Shown here: positions 1 to 6,114 of the stretch, in pieces | Numbering within the stretch: the first letter of the stretch is position 1 | How the letters are laid out: every line of letters starts with the position of its first letter | Source: JBDSLU01 sp039916225 | GTDB taxonomy: Bacteria > Acidobacteriota > Vicinamibacteria > Vicinamibacterales > Vicinamibacteraceae | NCBI GenBank assembly: GCA_039916225.1 | Contig: JBDSLU010000529.1 | Location: 1-12,015, forward strand | Length of the DNA: 12,015 nt | Direction: 5' to 3' | Notes under the pieces: generated by a model | Database searches by the model: none | The model's input: the letters and a program-made list of their open reading frames with translations, nothing else | What the model was told of the DNA's origin: nothing | Position numbers and translations under genes: made by a program

Positions 1-21
1 TCGTCGTCCGACGGCTCGCAG

Positions 22-27
22 TACAAT
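22..27 (+). promoter_or_regulatory. Candidate -10 element upstream of the secreted-protein gene
   Basis: The hexamer TACAAT stands out in very GC-rich sequence and would place a transcription start near position 34, leaving a leader of about 60 nt before the chosen ATG at 94. The matching -35 would fall at or beyond the window edge, so it cannot be checked. The call rests on a match to the sigma-70 -10 consensus alone. Confidence 0.3.
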
Positions 28-93
28 TCGTGGCGCTCCGTCCCGAGCGGCACGAGAAACACATCCATGACTGGATCTTACGACAGCGAACAC

Positions 94-837
94 ATGATGG
101 TGCGATACCTCGGTTCGAGACACCGTCTGGCGACGCTCGCGGCGCTCGTCCTGGCCACCTTGGTGACTGCGGTCCGGCTGGCCGCGGCCCAGGCGCCACC
201 CGTCGACCAGGCACCACCCGCTGTCCCGGCGGCCCCGGCCGCTCCGGCCACCGCGCCGGCCGCCGCACCGGTCGTCATCCCGCCCGGCGGCCCGAACATC
301 CGGCTGCAGCTGCGGGTCTTCGACGGCGTGAACGAGGTCACCCGCGAAACCCGGGTCCGGCTCTTCCCCGCCGGCAAGCGCGGCACGCCGATCCGGCTGA
401 CCCTCGGGACCGATCGGGCCTACGAGGCCGACGTGCCGGTCGGGCTGTACGACGTGCAGGCGATCCGCTCCCGCTCCGCGCCGGAATCCATCGCCGGCGT
501 GCGCTGGGTCGAGCACATGCTGGTGCAGAAGTATCCGGACGAATACGGGCGGCACCTGCAGGTCGTTCATCTCCGGGAAGGCTTCGGGGCCCTGCAGATC
601 AGGCCGGAAGGGACCACGCCGGTACCCGTCGGCTGGTCGGCGGTCGCGACCGCGCCGGGCGTTCCGGCGACGGAGGTCGGACGGGCCCGCGCCCTTGGAC
701 CGGACCTGCTGCTGGTGCTCCCCGCCGGCACCTACGACGTCAAGGTGGTGCTGCCGAGCGAAGAACCGGTCTGGATCACCGGAATCGACATTCCCGACGC
801 GCGCACCCGCCTGAAGACCTGGCCGCTCAGGCCGTAG
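94..837 (+). CDS. Secreted protein of unknown function with Ala/Pro-rich linker
   Basis: Encodes 247 residues from the ATG at 94. I do not recognise the family. The N-terminus is a typical Sec signal peptide: basic n-region (MMVRYLGSRHR), a hydrophobic stretch around residues 12-27, and a likely cleavage after the AAA near residues 29-31. A low-complexity Ala/Pro linker follows to about residue 66, then about 180 residues of alternating beta-type sequence (for example IRLQLRVF, VPVGLYDVQAIRS, LPAGTYDVKVVL). The two 'G-x-Y-D-V' strands resemble each other and suggest two related beta-sandwich modules, loosely like PEGA or carboxypeptidase-regulatory folds; that comparison is inference. An upstream ATG at 67 is in frame but would add an acidic nine-residue extension that fits a signal peptide poorly. 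The frame is open to the window edge, so an earlier start cannot be excluded. No clear Shine-Dalgarno is visible before either ATG. The gene converges on the histidine kinase. Confidence 0.75.
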   Translation: MMVRYLGSRHRLATLAALVLATLVTAVRLAAAQAPPVDQAPPAVPAAPAAPATAPAAAPVVIPPGGPNIRLQLRVFDGVNEVTRETRVRLFPAGKRGTPIRLTLGTDRAYEADVPVGLYDVQAIRSRSAPESIAGVRWVEHMLVQKYPDEYGRHLQVVHLREGFGALQIRPEGTTPVPVGWSAVATAPGVPATEVGRARALGPDLLLVLPAGTYDVKVVLPSEEPVWITGIDIPDARTRLKTWPLRP

Positions 838-844
838 GCCTTCG

Positions 845-964
845 AACTCCCAACGCCCAAGCTCCAACTACCAAGGCACTTCCAAACCGCCAACTCCCAA
901 GCACGCTGTTTGGTCATTGGGAGTTTGGACTGCCTTGGAAGTTGGCAGTTGGAAGTTGGGAGTT
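845..964. repeat. Palindromic heptamer-repeat element between convergent genes
   Basis: This 120-nt element is built from degenerate heptamers of the form AACTNCC (AACTCCC, AACGCCC, AAGCTCC, AACTACC and so on). Its two halves are inverted copies of one unit: four heptamers, a 10-11-mer beginning AAGGCA, a further 7-8-mer and heptamer, meeting at a centre near 901-916. Exact pairing arms are 845-853 with 956-964 (AACTCCCAA/TTGGGAGTT), 871-878 with 931-938 (CCAAGGCA/TGCCTTGG), and 892-900 with 917-925 (AACTCCCAA/TTGGGAGTT). RNA from either strand could fold into a long interrupted hairpin. It starts 7 nt after the secreted-protein stop, and its right arm overlaps the stop codon of the histidine kinase, so it is placed to act as a bidirectional terminator or 3'-end stabiliser. 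That function is inferred. There are no transposase or integrase remnants. Confidence 0.85.
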
Positions 965-3900
965 ACGCCGGGCGCCGTTCCGCCGGCGACGCCGGCCCCC
1001 ACGTCGCCAGCGCCTCGGCCAGCCGCTCCAGCTTGAGCGGCTTGGAGAGGTGGGCATCCATCCCGGCGTCGAGGCAGCGCTGCCGATCGGCGTCTGAGGC
1101 GTTGGCGGTCAGCGCCAGAATCGGGATGCGGCGCCGCCCGGCCAGCGCGGCGCGGATCCGTGCCGTCGCCTCCCAGCCGTCCATCTCCGGCATCTGACAA
1201 TCCATCAGCACGATGTCGAAGGCGCCGGCCTTGGCGCGCTCGACGGCATCGCGGCCGTTGACGGCCACTTCCGCGTGATGCCCGAGCCGCTCGAGCATCC
1301 GCGACACGACCTTCTGGTTGACCTCGTTGTCCTCGGCGACCAGGACCCGCAGCCCGCCCGACGGCGGCGCCTTGCAGACCGACGTCGCGGCCGGCGCCGG
1401 TGCGGGTACCGCTCGGGCCATCACCGACTGCGCGGACGGCGGCGGCGCACTGACTCGCCCCGCGGCAGCCGCTTCCATCGTGGCGATCAGCGCCTGCGCC
1501 AGCTGATGCCGCCGTTGTGGCTTGACGAGGCAGGTGGCGAACCCGAGGCGCTGGGCGTTGGCCAGGCCTTCGGCGCGGGTGCGCGACGTCAGCAGCACCG
1601 CCGGCAGGGACGGCAGACCGGCCAGCCGCCGGCCGGCGTTCAGCGCCACCGAGCCGCCGCGCAGCGGCAGCGACTCGTCGACCAGGAGCAAGTGCGGTCC
1701 TTGCGGCAGCGCGGCCCGCTTGAACAACTCATCGACCGAGCCCGTGGTCTCGACGATGGCGCCCAGCGCGGTGAGCTCGCGGCCGAGGGCGGCGAGGGCG
1801 AAGGCATGGTCGTCGGCGACGATGACGCGCAGCCCTTCGAGCGGCGTCGCCACGAACGGCGGCGCGGCGGCGATCCCGAAACGGGTCGTGAACCAGAATG
1901 CGCTGCCCCGCCCTTCGGCGCTCTCCACGCCGACCTTGCCGCCCATCAGCTCGGCGAGCTGCCGCGTGATGGCCAGGCCGAGGCCGGTGCCGCCATAGCG
2001 GCGCGTCATCGATCCGTCGGCCTGGGAGAACGGCTCGAAGAGCCGGCCCAGGGCGTCGCGCTTGATGCCGATGCCGGTGTCGGCGACGGTCACCCGCAGG
2101 AACGCCTCGCCATCCGCTGCCGGCTCGATCGACAACGTCGCGCGGACGCTGCCGGTGGCCGTGAACTTGACGGCGTTGCCGAGCAGGTTGAGGAGCATCT
2201 GCCGCCACCGCGACGGGTCGAGCCGGATCAGCGCCGGCAGATCAGCCGGCACGTCGCACACCAGCTCGAGGCCTTTGGCCTGCGCCGACGGAGCGACCAC
2301 GTCGATGGCATCGTGCAACGCCTCACGGGGATCGAAATCGACGGCCTCGAGCCTCAGCTTGCCGGCCTCGATCTTCGAGAAGTCGAGGATGTCGTTGATG
2401 ATCGTGACCAGGCTGTCGGCCGATCGCTGGATCTGCTCGGCGTATTCCTTCTGCTCGGACGCCAGCGGCGTCTCGAGCAGGAGGCTCACCGTGCCGATGA
2501 CGCCGTTCATCGGCGTGCGGATCTCGTGGCTGACCGTGGCCAGGAACGCGCTCTTGGCCTTGGCGCCATCGAGCGCGGCGTCGCGGGCCGCAGCGAGCTG
2601 CCGCTCCACCTGGCGGCGCCGCTCGATCTCCTTGCGCAGGTCGTTGTTGACGCGGCGCGCCGCCTTGGTCCGCCGGCCGCCCTCGTCCAGGAAGTGCGTG
2701 CCGATGCCGGCGAGCAGCGCCAGCGCCAGGCCGAGGCCGAGCACGATCTCGGGCAGCAGCGAGTCGCTGGGCACGAGGCGGCTGCCGCCACGCCAGGCCC
2801 GCAGCCGCCACGCCGGGACCCCGGGCAGGTTGATCGGCGTCCAGGCCAGCGGGCCACCGACCGGGTGTTCCGGGCCGGCGCGATAGATCGCGGTGCTGCC
2901 GTCGGCCACCTCGACGCCGGCGCGCCGCACCGACGGGATCGACGCGAACAGATCGTGATAGCGGACGAGGCCGACGACCAGTCCCTCGGTTGCCGCTGTC
3001 GCCGGGGATGGCATCACGACGAAGAAGGCGTCGCCGGCGACGTCGACGTCGACCGGCCCCGAGATCACGGCTCCGTTGCCGCTCCGCGCCGCCTTGGCCA
3101 GCGCCTTGCCGGCCGGCCACGCCTTCAGGTCGATCACGTGCCGGGCCGGTTCGCCACCGACCACGACGCGCGTTTCGAGCGTCGGCGTCACCCAGCCGAC
3201 GGCGTCGAACGCCGGCAGCAAGGCGATCTGGCCGTGCGCGGCGCGGGCCCAGTCGGCGGTGTTGGTCACCGGACGGTAGGCCATGCGCTTGACGACCCCC
3301 ACATGGAGATCGAGCGCCCGGCCGACGTCGCCGGCGATCGCCACCACATCGCGGTGCTCCATCGGCAGGGCGCCGCGCGATCGCTCCATGGCCAGGGATC
3401 GCCACAGCACGCACGAGAGAGCGGCCAGGGCGATGGTGATGGTGAAGGGGATCTGCCGCCAGCCGGCGATCGGCGCGCCCAGGAGCGCGGCACCGCGACG
3501 GACGAAAAGCAGTGCCCCACCGAGCGCGACGGCCCCGACGGCGACCGGCACCGGCATGCCGGTGAAGGGATCCCAGACCAGGCCGTTGCCGCCGATGAGA
3601 CCGGACAGGCGGGTCAGCCCCCCCGCGAGCAGCACGGCGGCGACGAAGGCGCTCGAGGCGTCGCGCAGCCGTGGCGAGCCGCTGCGGAGCGGGATGAACA
3701 GGCCGACGCCGCACACCATCAGCACCTGCGCCGAGGTGGTGTCGATCCAGCCGTGGCGCGTCACCATGTCCCACACCAGGAGACCGGGCGGGGTGGCGAC
3801 GATGGCCGGCACGCGGACCAGCGTCGCGACGACCGTGAGCAGCAGCACGAGGAGGCCGGCGAATCGGGCGCCGCCCTGACGACCGCGCGACAGCCCGACC

Positions 3901-4082
3901 ACGCCGGCGGCGCACAGGACGAGGGTCAGCCCGCTCGCCACCGGGCCGGGGGCAAGCAGAGACCGGGCTCCGCCGTGCAGGGCCATCGGGCCCAGCGCGA
4001 CCCACAAGCCGGCCACGGCGGCGGCTCCCGCCAGGAGCCGCGCCCAGGTCACCGCCGTCCAGAAGGACTGTTGTCGCCGCAC
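963..4082 (-). CDS. Membrane hybrid histidine kinase with CHASE-like sensor and two receiver domains
   Basis: Encodes 1039 residues from a GTG start. Domain order: about seven transmembrane helices (roughly residues 10-31, 48-66, 72-92, 116-131, 144-163, 174-194, 211-228); an extracytoplasmic CHASE-like sensor (about 233-430) with an F-D-A-V-G-W-V-T-P segment at 292-300; another membrane helix (443-465); a short coiled coil (470-505); HisKA with phospho-accepting His519 in S-H-E-I-R-T-P-M-N; and a HATPase domain with N-box Asn636, the G1 box DTGIGI, an F-box and the G2 box GGTGLGLAI. Two receiver domains follow, with phospho-acceptors Asp802 (LLVDESLP) and Asp961 (LMDCQMPEMDGW), joined by an Ala/Pro-rich linker. 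Both keep the acidic pair and conserved Lys, so both look functional. No HPt domain is present, so onward phosphotransfer would need a separate HPt protein and regulator, and none is encoded nearby. The family is well established; the ligand is unknown. The CHASE label is less certain than the kinase and receiver calls. Confidence 0.93.
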   Translation of the reverse strand: MRRQQSFWTAVTWARLLAGAAAVAGLWVALGPMALHGGARSLLAPGPVASGLTLVLCAAGVVGLSRGRQGGARFAGLLVLLLTVVATLVRVPAIVATPPGLLVWDMVTRHGWIDTTSAQVLMVCGVGLFIPLRSGSPRLRDASSAFVAAVLLAGGLTRLSGLIGGNGLVWDPFTGMPVPVAVGAVALGGALLFVRRGAALLGAPIAGWRQIPFTITIALAALSCVLWRSLAMERSRGALPMEHRDVVAIAGDVGRALDLHVGVVKRMAYRPVTNTADWARAAHGQIALLPAFDAVGWVTPTLETRVVVGGEPARHVIDLKAWPAGKALAKAARSGNGAVISGPVDVDVAGDAFFVVMPSPATAATEGLVVGLVRYHDLFASIPSVRRAGVEVADGSTAIYRAGPEHPVGGPLAWTPINLPGVPAWRLRAWRGGSRLVPSDSLLPEIVLGLGLALALLAGIGTHFLDEGGRRTKAARRVNNDLRKEIERRRQVERQLAAARDAALDGAKAKSAFLATVSHEIRTPMNGVIGTVSLLLETPLASEQKEYAEQIQRSADSLVTIINDILDFSKIEAGKLRLEAVDFDPREALHDAIDVVAPSAQAKGLELVCDVPADLPALIRLDPSRWRQMLLNLLGNAVKFTATGSVRATLSIEPAADGEAFLRVTVADTGIGIKRDALGRLFEPFSQADGSMTRRYGGTGLGLAITRQLAELMGGKVGVESAEGRGSAFWFTTRFGIAAAPPFVATPLEGLRVIVADDHAFALAALGRELTALGAIVETTGSVDELFKRAALPQGPHLLLVDESLPLRGGSVALNAGRRLAGLPSLPAVLLTSRTRAEGLANAQRLGFATCLVKPQRRHQLAQALIATMEAAAAGRVSAPPPSAQSVMARAVPAPAPAATSVCKAPPSGGLRVLVAEDNEVNQKVVSRMLERLGHHAEVAVNGRDAVERAKAGAFDIVLMDCQMPEMDGWEATARIRAALAGRRRIPILALTANASDADRQRCLDAGMDAHLSKPLKLERLAEALATWGPASPAERRPA

Positions 4083-4209
4083 GTGTCCGTCATGCCGTGC
4101 CTCCGTCGAGCCCGTCTCGGCAGAGAGTGCCCGGCAATCAACGGATCGGCACTTTCGACCGCTTCTCTGAATGGCCGAGCTCGCCAGACGAGTCGGCCGG
4201 CCGCCCTGT

Positions 4210-4215
4210 TACACT
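4210..4215 (+). promoter_or_regulatory. Candidate -10 element of gatCA (possible leaderless transcript)
   Basis: The hexamer TACACT (preceded by TGT) ends 7 nt before the GTG at 4223. A normal -10 to start distance places +1 at about 4222-4223, so the mRNA would begin at or next to the start codon. No convincing -35 hexamer is visible 16-18 nt upstream. The absence of a Shine-Dalgarno before the GTG fits leaderless initiation. Confidence 0.45.
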
Positions 4216-4222
4216 TGCCGCC

Positions 4223-4519
4223 GTGTCCGCGTTGTCAGACCGTGACGTCCTGCGCATCGCCGAGCTCTCCCGCCTGGCCTTGACCCCCGATGAACGTGCC
4301 CGCCTTGGCCGGGAATTGACCGCCATCCTCACCTACGTCGAGCAGATCGGCGGCATCGACACCTCGGGCATCGAGCCCACGTCGCACGTCCAGCTGGATG
4401 ACACGACGCTGCGGCCCGATGAGACGCGGCCGTCGCTCTCCCGCGAGGCCGCGCTGCGCAACGCTCCCGACGCCATCCGCGGAGCCGGCCTCTTCCGCGT
4501 CCCGAAGGTGATCGGGTGA
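4223..4519 (+). CDS. gatC: Asp/Glu-tRNA(Asn/Gln) amidotransferase subunit C
   Basis: Encodes 98 residues, close to the usual GatC length of about 95. GatC wraps around GatA and tethers it to GatB in the complex that converts misacylated Glu-tRNA(Gln) or Asp-tRNA(Asn) to the amidated form in the cytoplasm. Family features are visible: the N-terminal helix DVLRIAELSRLALTPDERAR, the Y-V-E-Q-I segment after a second helix, the G-I-E-P-T-S-H linker, and the C-terminal LRPDE...A-L-R-N-A-P-D...G-LFRVPKVI motif. The reading frame is open upstream to 4097, but the GTG at 4223 gives the conserved N-terminus; the upstream extension has no GatC character. There is no Shine-Dalgarno, and a -10-like hexamer sits 7 nt before the GTG. 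The gene overlaps gatA by 4 nt (GTGA), indicating translational coupling. It is divergent from the histidine kinase across a 140-nt gap. Confidence 0.93.
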   Translation: MSALSDRDVLRIAELSRLALTPDERARLGRELTAILTYVEQIGGIDTSGIEPTSHVQLDDTTLRPDETRPSLSREAALRNAPDAIRGAGLFRVPKVIG

Positions 4520-6021
4520 GCGGCGGGATTCACCACTGGACCGCGCGCGAAACGCGCCAGGCGATACGCACCAAAGCAGCCTCGGCGACCGAGGTGGTCC
4601 AGGCGCTCCTGGCCCGCATCGCCCGGCTGGACGGGCGTGACGCCGCCGGCGGCGGCCTCGGCGCCTACCTGCACGTCGATCCGGATCGGGTCCTGACTCG
4701 CGCCGCGGCGCTCGACGCCGAACACGGGACGGCGACGGACCGGCCCTTGTTCGGCGTGCCCGTCGCGGTGAAGGACAACCTGTGCACCCGCGACGTGCCG
4801 ACGACCGCCGCCTCGCGGATCCTCGAACGCTTCGTCCCGCCCTACACCGCCACCGCCGTCGAGCGCCTGGAAGCCGCCGGCGCGATCGTCCTCGGCAAGA
4901 CCAACTGCGACGAGTTCGCGATGGGATCGTCGACCGAGAACTCGGCGTTCGGCGTGACCCGCAACCCATGGGCGCTCGATCGCATCCCGGGCGGGTCGAG
5001 CGGTGGCTCCGCGGTGGCTGTGGCGGCGGGCCTGGCGCCGGTGTCACTCGGCTCCGATACCGGCGGCTCGATCCGGCAACCCGGCGCGCTGTGCGGCGTG
5101 GTCGGCTTCAAGCCCACGTACGGCCGGGTCTCACGCTACGGGCTGCTCGCCTTCGGCTCGTCGCTCGATCAGATCGGACCGTTCGCGCGAACGGTCCAGG
5201 ACGCGGCCGACATCTTCGCCTCGATGGCCGGCCACGACGTGGCTGACGCGACGACCGCCCACGCCGCGGTGCCGGATGTCTCTGCGCTCGGCGCCGGCGC
5301 GTCCAGCACGCCGCTCACCGGGCGCCGGATCGGGGTGCCGCGTGCCCTCCTCGGCTCGGGTGTGGACGCCGCGGTCCAAGCGGCCATCGACGCAGCGCTG
5401 ACCGTGCTCGAGGGCCTCGGCGCCACCCTGGTCGACGTCGAGTTGCCGCACGCCGCGGCGGCGATCCCGGTCTACTACCTGGTCGCCACGGCCGAAGCCA
5501 GCTCGAACCTGGCGCGCTACGACGGCGTGCGCTACTCGTCGCGCTCGAAGCTGGCGCCCGGCGACGACCTGGCGACGCTCTACGAGCGGACCCGCGGCGA
5601 GCACTTCGGCGCCGAAGTGAAGCGCCGCATCATGCTCGGCACTTACGTGCTCAGCGCCGGCTACTACGAGGCCTACTACCAGAAGGCGCAGCGCGTGCGG
5701 ACGCTGATCCGCCGCGACTACGACACGGCGTTCGCCGCCGACGTCGACGCCATCGCCATGCCGACGTGTCCGACGCCGGCGTTCCGTCTCGGCGAGCGCG
5801 CCGACGATCCGCTGCAGATGTACCTCGCCGACGTGTTCACGGTCAGCGCCAACCTGACCGGGCTGCCGGCGATCAGCGTGCCGTGCGGCTTCTCGCCGGA
5901 TCGCCTCCCGATCGGGCTGCAGCTGACCGGCCGGCCGTTCGACGAAGCCGGCCTGCTCGGGCTCGCGCACGCCTACGAGCAGGCGACGCCGTGGCATCGC
6001 GAGACGCCGCCGCTCGGCTAG
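4516..6021 (+). CDS. gatA: Asp/Glu-tRNA(Asn/Gln) amidotransferase subunit A (glutamine amidohydrolase)
   Basis: Encodes 501 residues, slightly longer than the common 480-490. GatA is the amidase-signature subunit that hydrolyses glutamine and passes ammonia to GatB. The catalytic Ser-cisSer-Lys triad is intact: Lys86 in VAVKDNL, cis-Ser161 in the GGSSGGS loop, and nucleophile Ser185 in SDTGGSIRQPG. The spacings of 75 and 24 residues match those of characterised GatA enzymes. The C-terminal part carries the typical segments R-R-I-M-L-G-T-Y-V-L-S-A-G-Y-Y and N-L-T-G-L-P-A-I-S-V-P-C-G. The GTG start overlaps the gatC stop. Together with gatC it suggests that this organism makes Gln-tRNA and/or Asn-tRNA by the indirect pathway. 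gatB is not adjacent: the next gene downstream converges on the opposite strand. Confidence 0.97.
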   Translation: MSGGIHHWTARETRQAIRTKAASATEVVQALLARIARLDGRDAAGGGLGAYLHVDPDRVLTRAAALDAEHGTATDRPLFGVPVAVKDNLCTRDVPTTAASRILERFVPPYTATAVERLEAAGAIVLGKTNCDEFAMGSSTENSAFGVTRNPWALDRIPGGSSGGSAVAVAAGLAPVSLGSDTGGSIRQPGALCGVVGFKPTYGRVSRYGLLAFGSSLDQIGPFARTVQDAADIFASMAGHDVADATTAHAAVPDVSALGAGASSTPLTGRRIGVPRALLGSGVDAAVQAAIDAALTVLEGLGATLVDVELPHAAAAIPVYYLVATAEASSNLARYDGVRYSSRSKLAPGDDLATLYERTRGEHFGAEVKRRIMLGTYVLSAGYYEAYYQKAQRVRTLIRRDYDTAFAADVDAIAMPTCPTPAFRLGERADDPLQMYLADVFTVSANLTGLPAISVPCGFSPDRLPIGLQLTGRPFDEAGLLGLAHAYEQATPWHRETPPLG

Positions 6022-6031
6022 CGCCTCGCGG

Positions 6032-6094
6032 AACTCCCAAGCTCCAACTGCCAACGACCAAGCCACTTCCAATCTCCAACTCCCAACGGCGCTG
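6032..6094. repeat. Half-length copy of the heptamer-repeat element
   Basis: This 63-nt stretch has the same architecture as the left half of the palindrome at 845-908: four heptamers (AACTCCC, AAGCTCC, AACTGCC, AACGACC), an 11-mer AAGCCACTTCC, then AATCTCC, AACTCCC and a terminal CGCTG. The inverted partner arm is absent, so it cannot fold into the long hairpin. Like the full copy, it lies between two convergent genes, starting 10 nt after the gatA stop and ending about 20 nt from the kinase stop. A short GGGGC/GCCCC pair (6099-6103 with 6111-6115) follows and may form a weak stem. Confidence 0.8.
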
Positions 6095-6114
6095 CCGCGG
6101 GGCTTACGCCGCCC

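Noticed and set aside
845..964. Possible CRISPR array
   Set aside because: Units are 7-11 nt, degenerate, directly abutting and arranged as a palindrome; there are no spacers and no cas genes.
845..964. Possible insertion-sequence or MITE remnant
   Set aside because: No transposase fragment and no evident target-site duplication flanking 845-964. A mobile origin cannot be excluded but is not supported here.
30..1097. A 355-codon plus-strand frame overlapping the secreted-protein gene
   Set aside because: Arg/Pro/Gly low complexity running through the heptamer repeat and into the antisense of the histidine kinase. The frame at 94-837 has a signal peptide and ordinary protein composition instead.
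4083..4222. Promoter for the histidine kinase in the divergent gap
   Set aside because: I found no convincing -10 or -35 pair on the minus strand within this gap.
1275..4283. A 1002-codon open frame on the plus strand, antisense to the histidine kinase
   Set aside because: The translation is Arg/Gly/Gln/Asp-rich low complexity without domains. It is the expected stop-free shadow of a high-GC coding gene, while the minus-strand frame carries all kinase and receiver motifs.
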